Of a stretch of 64,000 nucleotides of DNA, positions 1 through 8,358 are shown one piece after another; positions within the stretch are counted from its first letter, which is position 1; each line of letters starts with the position of its first letter. Both the position numbers and the translations under genes were made by a program. The notes below the pieces were generated by a model. The model was not told the DNA's origin. It did not search any database and saw only the letters and a list, made by a program, of their open reading frames with translations. The DNA is taken from the NCBI RefSeq assembly GCF_039862785.1, contig NZ_CP156795.1, positions 2,666,001-2,730,000 on the forward strand. Reading direction: 5' to 3'. This DNA comes from Acinetobacter sp. ANC 7912. Lineage in GTDB: Bacteria > Pseudomonadota > Gammaproteobacteria > Pseudomonadales > Moraxellaceae.

Positions 1-829
1 AGTGTTCGAAGTTGCCAAAGCCCGTAATATTGAATTGCCAATCGATCTGGAAATTATTGATCCCGACCTGATTCGCGAAAATTATGTGGAGAAAATGGTT
101 GAACTGCGCAAAGGCAAACTCAACGAACTTCAAGCACGTGAGCAATTACAAGATACGGTTGTACTGGGCACCATGATGCTGGCGCTGGATCAGGTTGATG
201 GCCTGGTGTCTGGTGCAGTACATACGACAGCCAATACCGTACGTCCGGCTTTCCAGCTGATCAAAACAGCGCCTGAATATTCACTGGTGTCTTCGGTATT
301 CTTCATGCTGTTACCAGATGAAGTTTATGTTTATGGCGACTGTGCGATTAACCCGGATCCTGATGCTGCCCAACTGGCTGAAATTGCGATCCAGTCTGCT
401 GACTCAGCTAAAGCTTTTGGTATTGACCCGCGTATTGCCATGATTTCCTACTCCACAGGAACATCAGGTGCTGGTGCTGATGTCGAAAAAGTGGCTGAAG
501 CAACCCGTATTGCCAAAGAGCGTCGTCCTGATCTGCTCATCGACGGCCCATTACAATATGATGCGGCATCGGTGGAAAGTGTTGGTCGTCAAAAAGCACC
601 AGATTCGCAGGTGGCTGGCCGTGCTAATGTATTCATTTTCCCGGATCTGAATACAGGTAATACCACCTATAAAGCGGTACAGCGTGCTGCGAACGTGGTT
701 AGCGTTGGCCCAATGCTGCAAGGTCTTAATAAACCAGTGAATGACCTGTCACGTGGCGCTTTGGTGGATGACATCGTGTTTACCATTGCCCTGACGGCGA
801 TTCAGGCTGATCAGCAAGCAAATCGCTAA
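1..829 (+). CDS. pta: Phosphate acetyltransferase, C-terminal part (5' end outside window)
   Basis: The window opens inside this gene; about 275 codons remain, read from base 2. They cover the catalytic PTA_PTB domain, which interconverts acetyl-CoA and phosphate with acetyl phosphate and CoA in the cytoplasm. Visible landmarks are [20 protein letters not shown], the [12 protein letters not shown] stretch and the late [17 protein letters not shown] segment, all typical of Pta. The family is usually about 700 residues in this group, so an N-terminal half with a CobB/CobQ-like and a DRTGG domain is expected upstream. AckA, the usual partner, should also lie outside the window. Two hairpins follow the stop. 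Truncation is only by the window edge. Confidence 0.93.
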   Translation, partial: VFEVAKARNIELPIDLEIIDPDLIRENYVEKMVELRKGKLNELQAREQLQDTVVLGTMMLALDQVDGLVSGAVHTTANTVRPAFQLIKTAPEYSLVSSVFFMLLPDEVYVYGDCAINPDPDAAQLAEIAIQSADSAKAFGIDPRIAMISYSTGTSGAGADVEKVAEATRIAKERRPDLLIDGPLQYDAASVESVGRQKAPDSQVAGRANVFIFPDLNTGNTTYKAVQRAANVVSVGPMLQGLNKPVNDLSRGALVDDIVFTIALTAIQADQQANR

Positions 830-858
830 TTTCACGGATTCCCCCGATCTGTGCTTTC

Positions 859-890
859 GCCACTCAATCAACGTATTGAGTGGCTTTTTT
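859..890 (+). terminator. Rho-independent terminator of pta
   Basis: Ten-base perfect stem GCCACTCAAT / ATTGAGTGGC with a six-base loop, followed by a T run, 30 bases after the pta stop. Confidence 0.85.
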
Positions 891-927
891 GCTTTACATA
901 CTTTATTTAAAATTCCACCCTTTCAAT

Positions 928-956
928 AAAAATGCCAGTTTCTAAACTGGCATTTT
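928..956. terminator. Bidirectional terminator hairpin
   Basis: AAAAATGCCAGTTT is mirrored by AAACTGGCATTTTT, so both strands have a stem ending in a T run. It sits between pta (plus) and the DUF2171 remnant (minus) and can serve both. Confidence 0.7.
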
Positions 957-1013
957 TATCTTTCCAATCATCATTTTCCGAGAAAAAATAATGGTCACAA
1001 TAAGTCCTTCAAC

Positions 1014-1252
1014 CTATAGCGTTGTCCATTGACTGTGGACTTCATCAACAGTTTTATTTAGAACCACCTGATCGCCTTTGACTTCACTGACCCAACGCAG
1101 TGGAATCAGATGGTGCTCATTATTTTCGTCATCACTGCGGGTTAATTTAATCGAATCCTGACCTTCTAAATGGTCGACTTTTCCACTTGGGTGCCATCTG
1201 AAGCCATTACTGAGGCATGTTCCCGGATGTCACTTGGATTTATAGTAGCCAT
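1014..1252 (-). pseudogene. DUF2171-type protein, single-base frameshift
   Basis: On the minus strand an ATG at 1252 opens a frame that begins MATINPSDIREHASVMASDG and stops early at a TAG after about 28 codons. Adding one G in the run at 1181-1187 (reading GTGGGAAAAGTC) joins it to a continuing frame with KVDHLEGQDSIKL, HHLIPLRWVSEV and a TAG at 1014-1016. The restored protein has 79 residues and looks like DUF2171, a small PRC-barrel-like family of unknown function. The span is 239 bases, one short of a whole number of codons, as expected for one lost base. This could be a real lesion or a sequencing error. Confidence 0.7.
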
Positions 1253-1482
1253 AACAATTGCCCTTTTTATTTGATAGAAGCTTAGAGAAATCAGTCTAGG
1301 CAATAAAAAATCGGCGGTGTGTAAGGGTTTAGCTAGCTTTGCGTATTTCTGGGTTAATTATGTAATAGGAAAAATACAGCGTGTTTCAGCAGGTGAATAG
1401 AGTATTAAAAACTTGAAGAAAGGAAAGATAGAAGGATTTTTTAGAGTTTATATAAGAAGGAATTTTTATTAAATTTCAGGCA

Positions 1483-1518
1483 TAAAAAAAGAAGATAAAG
1501 CTTAGGCTTGATCTTCTT
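1483..1518 (-). terminator. Terminator overlapping the end of the 29-residue ORF
   Basis: On the minus strand AAGAAGAT-c-AAGC-CTAA-GCTT-t-ATCTTCTT forms a nested hairpin followed by a T run. The TAA stop of the small ORF lies in the loop, so the ORF and terminator make one compact transcription unit. Confidence 0.75.
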
Positions 1519-1591
1519 TCTGACCGTAGAACCAGGTCGCTGCGATATATGCACTGAAAGCAAGAACCATAAGAACAACTGAAGCTGACAT
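1502..1591 (-). CDS. 29-residue single-span membrane protein
   Basis: ATG at 1591 to TAA at 1502-1504 encodes MSASVVLMVLAFSAYIAATW followed by FYGQKEDQA: one hydrophobic helix of about 19 residues and a short charged C-terminus, the form of bacterial membrane microproteins. An AGAG element lies about 12 bases upstream of the ATG, a weak ribosome site. The strongest support is the intrinsic terminator that begins at its stop codon. It is divergent from fumA across a 326-base spacer with repeated motifs. I do not recognise the family; a subunit-like partner of a larger membrane complex is possible, but nothing adjacent indicates which. Confidence 0.6.
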   Translation of the reverse strand: MSASVVLMVLAFSAYIAATWFYGQKEDQA

Positions 1592-1917
1592 ATTATTAAG
1601 TCTCTAGTGTTGATGCAGGCATTATGCAAAAGAATTATGACAGTTATATGACAAAAACAATTGTATTGTATTTTTTATAATTTATATAAATTTCAAATAT
1701 TTAATAGATTTTTAAAGCCTTTTAAAGCGTTTATAACATGAAATATGACAGCCAATATGACACTTTTTTACTGAAATATGACATCCAGTAATCCACTGTT
1801 ATGAACCAGCTTCTACATTAAACTTTCGCCCAAAAGCAGCCTAAAACACCCCACAAGTTTTATGTTTTGTCATATAATTTAGCCCGCTAGCTATCAGCCC
1901 GCTCAAGAGATTTTTGT
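1592..1917. promoter_or_regulatory. Divergent intergenic region with repeated TATGACA motifs
   Basis: This AT-rich spacer lies between the tiny membrane gene (minus) and fumA (plus). (A/T)TATGACA occurs at 1635-1642, 1646-1653, 1743-1750, 1755-1762 and 1776-1783, and its reverse complement TGTCATAT at 1868-1875. Start-to-start distances of 11, 12 and 21 bases place neighbouring copies on one face of the helix. A perfect TATAAT at 1873-1878 is a likely -10 for fumA and overlaps the inverted copy. Either a repeated operator or a set of extended -10 elements (TGnCATAAT) on the minus strand could explain this. Confidence 0.5.
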
Positions 1918-3444
1918 ATGACAACTATTATCAAGCAAGATGACTTGATCACATCGGTTAAAGATGCGCTTCAGTTCATTTCATACTATCACCCGCAGGA
2001 CTTCATCCAGGCGATGAGTCGTGCGTATGACCGTGAAGAAAACAAAGCTGCAAAAGATGCGATCGCACAAATCTTAATTAACTCTCGTATGTGTGCAGAA
2101 GGCCACCGCCCGATCTGCCAGGATACCGGTATCGTAAACGTATTCGTTGAAGTGGGCTTGGACGTTAAATTTGATTTAACCATGAGCTTGGACGATGCGA
2201 TTAACGAAGGTGTACGTCAAGGTTACTTGGAAAATACCAACGTACTACGTGCTTCTGTACTGGCGGATCCTGCTTTCGGTCGTAAAAATACCAAAGACAA
2301 TACGCCAGCTGTCATTCACTACAAACTCGTTCCAGGCAACAAAGTAGACATCACTGTAGCTGCGAAAGGTGGCGGTTCAGAAAACAAATCTAAACTTGCG
2401 ATGTTGAACCCATCTGACTCAATCGTGGATTGGGTACTGAAAACTGTTCCAACTATGGGCGCTGGCTGGTGTCCTCCTGGTATGCTGGGTATCGGTATCG
2501 GTGGTACTGCTGAAAAAGCCATGATGCTTGCAAAAGAAGCATTAATGGAAGAGATCAACATGGACGAACTGCTTCGTCGTGGTCCAGAAAACAAAATCGA
2601 AGAACTTCGTATCGAAATCTTTGAAAAAGTAAATGCATTGGGTATCGGTGCTCAAGGTCTGGGCGGTTTAACTACAGTTCTCGACATCAAGATCAAAGAC
2701 TACCCATGTCACGCTGCTGGTAAACCAGTCGGTATGATTCCTAACTGTGCTGCAACTCGTCACGCACACTTCACACTGGATGGTTCAGGCGTTGCACACA
2801 TTCAAGCACCAAGCCTTGAAGACTACCCTGCTGTAACTTGGGATTCATCCTCTTCTAAACGTGTTGACCTAGACAACATCACTCAAGAAGAAATGAACTC
2901 TTGGAAACCAGGTGACACACTGCTTCTGAACGGTACTATTTACACTGGCCGTGACGCTGCGCACAAACGTATGGTCGACATGCTGAACCGTGGTGAAGAG
3001 CTGCCTGTAGATCTGAAAGGCAAATTCATCTACTACGTAGGTCCTGTCGATCCAGTTGGTGATGAAGTGGTTGGTCCTGCTGGTCCGACAACTGCGACTC
3101 GTATGGACAAATTCACTCGCCAGATTCTGGAAACAACTGGTCTTTACGGCATGATCGGGAAAGCAGACCGTGGTCCTGCTGCGGTTGAAGCAATCAAAGA
3201 CAACCAAGCGACTTACCTGATGGCGGTTGGTGGTGCTGCTTATCTGGTATCCAAAGCGATCCGCGAAGCTGAAGTGGTTGCTTTTGAAGACTTAGGTATG
3301 GAAGCAATCTATAAATTTGTTGTAAAAGACATGCCTGTTTCTGTTGCTGTTGACGTGAATGGTACTTCTGTACACGCAACTGCGCCGAAAATCTGGCAAG
3401 CAAAAATTGGCAAGATTCCAGTAGTTGACGCTGCTGCAGGCTAA
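1918..3444 (+). CDS. fumA: Fumarate hydratase class I (Fe-S)
   Basis: 508 residues, the usual length for a dimeric [4Fe-4S] class I fumarase, which hydrates fumarate to L-malate in the TCA cycle. The N-terminal catalytic domain contains RPICQDTG, AKGGGSENKSKLAML and GAGWCPPGMLGIGIGGTAEK. The C-terminal Fe-hyd-lyase domain begins around residue 300 and carries GPVDPVGDEVVGPAGPTTATRM. Cysteines in PICQDTG and PNCAATRH are candidates for cluster ligands. ATG at 1918 follows AAGAGA about 8 bases upstream. The gene stands alone, with a promoter region on the left and a terminator directly after the stop. Confidence 0.95.
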   Translation: MTTIIKQDDLITSVKDALQFISYYHPQDFIQAMSRAYDREENKAAKDAIAQILINSRMCAEGHRPICQDTGIVNVFVEVGLDVKFDLTMSLDDAINEGVRQGYLENTNVLRASVLADPAFGRKNTKDNTPAVIHYKLVPGNKVDITVAAKGGGSENKSKLAMLNPSDSIVDWVLKTVPTMGAGWCPPGMLGIGIGGTAEKAMMLAKEALMEEINMDELLRRGPENKIEELRIEIFEKVNALGIGAQGLGGLTTVLDIKIKDYPCHAAGKPVGMIPNCAATRHAHFTLDGSGVAHIQAPSLEDYPAVTWDSSSSKRVDLDNITQEEMNSWKPGDTLLLNGTIYTGRDAAHKRMVDMLNRGEELPVDLKGKFIYYVGPVDPVGDEVVGPAGPTTATRMDKFTRQILETTGLYGMIGKADRGPAAVEAIKDNQATYLMAVGGAAYLVSKAIREAEVVAFEDLGMEAIYKFVVKDMPVSVAVDVNGTSVHATAPKIWQAKIGKIPVVDAAAG

Positions 3445-3456
3445 TTTGAGCTTCAT

Positions 3457-3489
3457 AAAAAAGCACCCATTCAGGGTGCTTTTTTTTTG
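3457..3489 (+). terminator. Terminator of fumA
   Basis: AAAAAGCACCC-ATTCA-GGGTGCTTTTTTTTT beginning 13 bases after the fumA stop. The A run on the left lets it also serve the convergent lipoprotein gene. Confidence 0.9.
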
Positions 3490-3508
3490 CCTAATGTTAA
3501 ATCAATGG

Positions 3509-4222
3509 TTACCAGGTCAAAGGATTCCACAATTTAAATGGCGTGGTCAGCTGTACATCCTCGGAAGGATCATATTCCACGGCTTTAATTTTCTGGGCTT
3601 TTTTACGTATTTTTCCAGTATTCTGATCTTCTGCGACAAAGTTATAACTATCAGATTTCAACTGGGTATAGGCAATTTCATTCAGACCAATATTTTCAGG
3701 CATCAACATCAATGGGCCGGTCTGGGTACGGCGTGTGGAAATATTTTCCTCATCATATTTAATAAAATACGACTGCCCTTCCTCTACGGTGAAATCTAAA
3801 TATTTCGGCTTCTGGAAATGCATTGCACCGAGTGGACGACTGGTACTCAGACGATAGCTACCCGGTGGCAATTCAAGCCAGTAATAATGGTTATGCAGCA
3901 GGCTTGGAATGCGTTCCTGATTAATAAACAGGCTGGCGGCCACAATTTCCTGACGGTTCCATTTCGAATCCGGACGGTATAAATAGACCACCGCTGCCTG
4001 TTCATGTTGTGGCTTCACTGGTGTAAAACGTTGACCCAGTTTTTGATTGACCCAACCACCAATGGTAAACATACCCACTCGATGCTGCTCTATAAAACCA
4101 GGTTCTTCGCTCAGATCGATATTTTTCAGTGTTGATGTGAGTTGCTGTTCCTGAACAGCGTGCTTTGAATGACAGCCCATCAAGGTCATACAACTGATGA
4201 GTACAAGTGCAGCTCCACGCAT
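3509..4222 (-). CDS. DUF2846-type lipoprotein
   Basis: 237 residues. A short signal ends in the lipobox LMGC near residue 17, so the mature protein should be lipid-anchored to the envelope. The central part (about 60-150) has AVVYLYRPDSKW and LELPPGSYRLST, the pattern of the DUF2846 family, whose function is unknown. The C-terminal third has basic stretches and no recognised domain. ATG at 4222 follows GAGGG. It is convergent with fumA and lies downstream of clpX, but a clpX terminator separates the two, so it is probably transcribed independently. Confidence 0.75.
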   Translation of the reverse strand: MRGAALVLISCMTLMGCHSKHAVQEQQLTSTLKNIDLSEEPGFIEQHRVGMFTIGGWVNQKLGQRFTPVKPQHEQAAVVYLYRPDSKWNRQEIVAASLFINQERIPSLLHNHYYWLELPPGSYRLSTSRPLGAMHFQKPKYLDFTVEEGQSYFIKYDEENISTRRTQTGPLMLMPENIGLNEIAYTQLKSDSYNFVAEDQNTGKIRKKAQKIKAVEYDPSEDVQLTTPFKLWNPLTW

Positions 4223-4341
4223 GCTTTTCCCTCACTGCGTCTTTATTATTTTATGCAGGTATTTAATCCAATCTTCATCTTATTAATCAGGCATCCACGT
4301 CCTAAGGGATGAGAGTAACATCGGGTTTATTTTTTGCAAAT

Positions 4342-4377
4342 AAAAAAACGTGCGAAAACCGTTCATTTTCGCACGTT
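4342..4377 (-). terminator. Terminator of clpX
   Basis: AACGTGCGAAAA / TTTTCGCACGTT, a perfect 12-base stem, 16 bases beyond the clpX stop. The poly-A on the plus strand gives the T run on the minus strand. Confidence 0.9.
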
Positions 4378-4392
4378 TCTGACGAATAGCAG

Positions 4393-5703
4393 TTAAGCAG
4401 ACTTGCTATTCACCACTTTCAGGTCGACCTTGGGTGTCGCAGCCTGTTCCTCAGTTGGCTGACGTTCCGGCAGGAAAGTCGGTGCTGCTTCACCATTAAT
4501 CACGGCTTCCGTAATCACTACCGTACCGACATCTTTACGGCTTGGCAGGTCATACATGGTTTCCAGCAACGCATTTTCCAGAATCGAACGCAGACCACGT
4601 GCACCCGTATTACGTTCCAGCGCTTTTTTCGCCACGGCACGTAAAGCAGATTCTTCAAATACCAGGTCTACATCTTCCATCTCGAACAGATGCTGGTACT
4701 GACGGGTCAAGGCATTCTTCGGTTCGGTCAGAATCTGCATCAATGCGTCTTCATCCAGTTCATCCAGTGTTGCAATGACTGGCAAACGACCAATGAATTC
4801 TGGAATCAGACCAAATTTCACTAAGTCAGTTGCTTCTACCTGACGGAACAGTTCAGACAGCTTCTTGCTTTCGTCTTTGTTACGGACTTCAGCAGTAAAG
4901 CCAATACCGCCTTTTTCCTGACGCTGCTGCACGATTTTCTCAAGACCTGAGAACGCACCGCCACAGATAAACAGGATGTTTGAGGTATCAATCTGGATAA
5001 ATTCTTGCTGCGGATGCTTACGGCCACCTTGTGGTGGAATAGAAGCAACCGTGCCTTCAATCATCTTCAGCAAGGCTTGCTGTACACCCTCACCCGATAC
5101 GTCACGGGTGATGGATGGGTTTTCAGACTTACGGGTAATCTTGTCGATTTCATCGATATAGATAATGCCCTTCTGCGCCTTCTCAACATCGTAGTCAGCT
5201 TTTTGCAGCAGCTTCTGTACGATGTTTTCCACATCTTCACCGACATAACCGGCTTCGGTTAATGTGGTGGCATCTGCCATGGCAAATGGTACATCGAGCA
5301 AACGTGCAAGGGTCTGTGCCAGTAGGGTTTTACCCGAACCAGTTGGACCGACCAGCAAAATATTACTTTTGGCAATTTCAACGCTATCATCCGGTTTTTT
5401 ACCATTGGTCTGCACTTTCAGACGCTTGTAATGGTTATATACCGCAACAGACAGGGTCTTTTTCGCTACGTCCTGACCAATTACATATTGATCCAGCGCC
5501 GCACGGATTTCATGCGGTTTCGGCAAAGGACGATTCGCCCAATCACCAGATTCGACCTGCTGACTGGTTTGAACCAAATCCAAGCATACGTCCACACATT
5601 CATTACAAATGTAGGCGTCTTCGCCAGCAATCAGTTTGCCGACTTCAGACTGCGTTTTACCGCAGAATGAACAATGCTTTTGTCCTTGAGTATGTTCGGA
5701 CAT
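4393..5703 (-). CDS. clpX: ClpX, ATPase subunit of Clp protease
   Basis: 436 residues, normal for ClpX. The hexameric AAA+ unfoldase recognises tagged substrates and feeds them to ClpP. It has an N-terminal C4 zinc-binding domain (C11, C14, C33, C36), Walker A GPTGSGKT, the GYVGED pore loop, Walker [11 protein letters not shown] and the late [11 protein letters not shown] sensor-2 segment. The start ATG at 5703 follows GGAG. It lies 29 bases downstream of clpP on the same strand, with tig upstream: the conserved tig-clpP-clpX order. The C-terminal tail is longer and less conserved than in E. coli. Confidence 0.97.
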   Translation of the reverse strand: MSEHTQGQKHCSFCGKTQSEVGKLIAGEDAYICNECVDVCLDLVQTSQQVESGDWANRPLPKPHEIRAALDQYVIGQDVAKKTLSVAVYNHYKRLKVQTNGKKPDDSVEIAKSNILLVGPTGSGKTLLAQTLARLLDVPFAMADATTLTEAGYVGEDVENIVQKLLQKADYDVEKAQKGIIYIDEIDKITRKSENPSITRDVSGEGVQQALLKMIEGTVASIPPQGGRKHPQQEFIQIDTSNILFICGGAFSGLEKIVQQRQEKGGIGFTAEVRNKDESKKLSELFRQVEATDLVKFGLIPEFIGRLPVIATLDELDEDALMQILTEPKNALTRQYQHLFEMEDVDLVFEESALRAVAKKALERNTGARGLRSILENALLETMYDLPSRKDVGTVVITEAVINGEAAPTFLPERQPTEEQAATPKVDLKVVNSKSA

Positions 5704-5732
5704 AGTCTCTCCAATATCTCAATCTTTAACAC

Positions 5733-6338
5733 TTATGGACGTTTCGTGAGAACTTCGTCCACGAGACCATATTCTTTCGCTTGCTGAGCAGTCATGAAGT
5801 TATCACGGTCAGTATCACGTGCGACTTTTTCAAAGTCCTGACCACTATGTTCTGCCATCAAACGGTTTAAGCGTTCCTTGATGAACAGAATTTCACGAGC
5901 ATGGATTTCGATATCAGAGGCTTGGCCTTTAAAACCGCCCAATGGCTGGTGAATCATGACACGAGCATTCTCAAGACAATAACGTTTGCCTTTCGCGCCC
6001 GCGTTCAGCAGGAATGCACCCATTGATGCTGCCTGACCCATACAGTAAGTCACAACATCCGGTTTGATGAATTGCATGGTATCGTAAATTGCCATACCCG
6101 CAGTCACCGAACCACCTGGTGAGTTAATGTAGAGGTGGATATCCTTGTCAGGATTCTCCGCTTCCAAGAACAGCATTTGCGCAACGATCAGGTTGGCCAT
6201 GTGATCTTCAACTTCACCAGATAAGAAAATTACCCGCTCACGTAAAAGACGTGAATAAATATCAAAAGAACGTTCACCACGAGATGACTGTTCTACCACC
6301 ACTGGAACTAAAGCGTTTTCAATCGCTGGAACATACAT
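5733..6338 (-). CDS. clpP: ClpP serine protease subunit
   Basis: 201 residues, full length. It is the tetradecameric peptidase that degrades proteins unfolded by ClpX or ClpA. The catalytic triad is S105 (in QAASMGAF), H130 (in MIHQPLGG) and D179 (in DTDRDN), spaced as in E. coli ClpP. The short N-terminal segment [19 protein letters not shown] resembles the self-cleaved propeptide of other ClpP. An AGGA element precedes the ATG at 6338. clpX follows after 29 bases and is probably co-transcribed. tig lies 194 bases upstream and has its own terminator. Confidence 0.97.
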   Translation of the reverse strand: MYVPAIENALVPVVVEQSSRGERSFDIYSRLLRERVIFLSGEVEDHMANLIVAQMLFLEAENPDKDIHLYINSPGGSVTAGMAIYDTMQFIKPDVVTYCMGQAASMGAFLLNAGAKGKRYCLENARVMIHQPLGGFKGQASDIEIHAREILFIKERLNRLMAEHSGQDFEKVARDTDRDNFMTAQQAKEYGLVDEVLTKRP

Positions 6339-6491
6339 ACGTTTATTTATTCCTAAATTTTTTGTGACTTAACCCATAATTACAATATGAGGGATAATTG
6401 GCTAAATTGCAAAATATTCGCCACAAATTCCATGATATTTTTTGCATTAGTTTTGTGAAAAACTGATTAGGTCAATGAAAGCTAAAGTATT

Positions 6492-6518
6492 AAAAAAAGG
6501 CGCATAAAGCGCCTTTTT
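6492..6518 (-). terminator. Terminator of tig
   Basis: AAAAAGGCGC-TTTAT-GCGCCTTTTTTT read on the minus strand, 15 bases after the tig stop. It separates tig from the clpPX unit. Confidence 0.85.
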
Positions 6519-6532
6519 CAGTTCAGCTGAAC

Positions 6533-7864
6533 TTAGCCTTGCTGGCGAGCTTGCTGAGCTTTCAATAGGTCTTCATAGCTAACCTGTTTGTCAGTCACTT
6601 TAGCAGCAGCTAGGATGTGATCAACAACTTGGTCTTCAAGAACAACAGCTTCGATTTGAGCACGTTGTTGCTTGTCATTTTTGAAGTATTCAATCACTTC
6701 ATTTGGATCTTCGTAAGAAGAAGCCATGTCTTCGATATAAGCTTCTACACGTGCTTGATCTACTTCGATTTTCGCATCAGCAAGTACTTTGCTTACCAGT
6801 ACGCCAAGTTTCACAGATTTTTCAGCTTGTTCTTTGAACAGCTCATCTGGAAGCATGCTTGAATCAAATGCTTTCGCACCTTGAGCACCGAACTGTTGAG
6901 TGAACTGCTGGATCATTTGTTGACGTTGACGGTCAATTTCTTGAGTCAGCATAGCTGCTGGAATTTCAACTTCGTTCGCTGCTACAAGCGCATCGAAAGT
7001 TGCTGCTTTCACTTGATTGCGAAGACCGTTTTTCACTTCACGTTCCATGTTTTTGCGAACGTCAGCTTTCAGTTTTTCAACGCCGTCTTCTTCAGAGATA
7101 CCGAAGATTTGCAGGAATTCAGCATCAACTTCTGGAAGTTTTTGTTTTTCAACAAGCTTCACAGTGATTTTGAATTGAGCTTGTTTACCAGCCAGGTTTT
7201 CAGCTTGGTAATCTTCTGGGAAAGTTACGTCGATAACTTTCTCTTCGCCTTTCTTCATACCGATGATGCCATCTTCGAAGCCAGGGATCATACGACCAGA
7301 ACCAAGTACTAGTTTAAAGTCTTGAGCTGAACCGCCTTCGAATTTTTCGCCGTCGATAGAACCTTCAAAGTCGAAAGTGACTTGCATGTCTTTTTTCGCC
7401 ATGCCTTTAGTTTCAACCCAAGAAGCACGTTGTTTTTGAAGATTTTCAATCATCTTCTCAACGTCTTTGTCGTTTACTTCAGCAGCGTTGCGTTCGATTT
7501 CCAGACCGTCGAATTTCACTTCAACTTCTGGGTAAACTTCTACAGTTGCTTCATAAACTAAAGCATCATCTTTCATTTCAGTTTTTTCGATGTTTGGCAT
7601 ACCAACAGCGTTGATTTTCTCTTGTTGGATTGCTTCGAAAACTGTGTCACGGATGATGTCGTTCACAACTTCTTGGTAGATACCAGCACCGTATTCACGA
7701 CGAATTACGTTTAGAGGCACTTTACCTGGACGGAAGCCGTTGATTTTCGCAGTCTTAGCTGTGCGTTTCAAGCGAGCTTCAAATTGCTCATTAATACGGC
7801 TCGTCGGTACAGATACGTTTAAACGACGGGCAACGCCCGAAACCGCTTCAGAAGTTACTTGCAT
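6533..7864 (-). CDS. tig: Trigger factor
   Basis: 443 residues. It is the ribosome-bound chaperone with peptidyl-prolyl isomerase activity that meets nascent chains at the exit tunnel. The N-terminal domain carries the ribosome-docking signature GFRPGKVP at about 44-51. The FKBP-like PPIase domain covers about 155-240 ([36 protein letters not shown]), and a long helical C-terminal chaperone domain follows. The ATG at 7864 follows GAGGAA at close to ideal spacing. A consensus-like promoter sits about 50 bases upstream. Downstream come clpP and clpX. Confidence 0.96.
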   Translation of the reverse strand: MQVTSEAVSGVARRLNVSVPTSRINEQFEARLKRTAKTAKINGFRPGKVPLNVIRREYGAGIYQEVVNDIIRDTVFEAIQQEKINAVGMPNIEKTEMKDDALVYEATVEVYPEVEVKFDGLEIERNAAEVNDKDVEKMIENLQKQRASWVETKGMAKKDMQVTFDFEGSIDGEKFEGGSAQDFKLVLGSGRMIPGFEDGIIGMKKGEEKVIDVTFPEDYQAENLAGKQAQFKITVKLVEKQKLPEVDAEFLQIFGISEEDGVEKLKADVRKNMEREVKNGLRNQVKAATFDALVAANEVEIPAAMLTQEIDRQRQQMIQQFTQQFGAQGAKAFDSSMLPDELFKEQAEKSVKLGVLVSKVLADAKIEVDQARVEAYIEDMASSYEDPNEVIEYFKNDKQQRAQIEAVVLEDQVVDHILAAAKVTDKQVSYEDLLKAQQARQQG

Positions 7865-7911
7865 GGCTTCCTCTATATTTTGGTAATAACAGGTTTATAA
7901 AAATGTGCCAC

Positions 7912-7940
7912 ATTATATGACAACATTTCCAGATATACAA
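7912..7940 (-). promoter_or_regulatory. Sigma70-type promoter of tig
   Basis: On the minus strand TTGTAT (7940-7935), a 17-base spacer, then a perfect TATAAT (7917-7912), about 48 bases before the tig ATG. Confidence 0.65.
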
Positions 7941-8303
7941 AACACAACGTCATAAACCGCGTTTTTGCTGCTTTAAATAGCAATTTTTCTTAAAAGTCTG
8001 CCCTTTTTGGTTCAAATCGGATTTTTAGCCAAATTATTTTAATTCAGGCTAAAAATTCTTCAAATAAAGCTGACATGATGAAAAGCCATGACAACATTTA
8101 TAGAGTTTTTAAGAAGATTTCGTTGCTTTTCGGTTTCAGAAATAAAATGGATAAATTCCCAATAAAAAAACCAATATCAATCCAATAATCAGATCTATAT
8201 TAAAAACAAAAACTTAAATTAAGAAAACCACTGTTTTTAATCTATTAAACCATTTAAATTCAAATCATTGATAGTTATTTGCTATGAAAAAAGAGTTCTT
8301 AAT
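7941..8303. other. AT-rich intergenic stretch, no gene seen
   Basis: The space between the tig promoter and the Fur-like box of the receptor gene is very AT-rich with runs of A and T. No ORF with a ribosome site, no RNA gene and no strong hairpin was recognised. It may hold the receptor promoter. Confidence 0.5.
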
Positions 8304-8322
8304 TTAAATAAGAATCATTATT
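8304..8322 (+). promoter_or_regulatory. Candidate Fur box upstream of the siderophore receptor
   Basis: Aligned to the classical 19-base Fur palindrome, 13 of 19 positions match, including an unbroken AATCATTAT right half. It lies 36-54 bases before the receptor ATG, a suitable place for iron repression. Confidence 0.55.
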
Positions 8323-8358
8323 ATTTGCATACACAAATAAGCATCCTTCGGGTTTAAC

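Noticed and set aside
3425..3799. Open frame running from the fumA end into the lipoprotein gene
   Set aside because: It crosses the fumA terminator and is antisense to a lipoprotein with a clear signal peptide.
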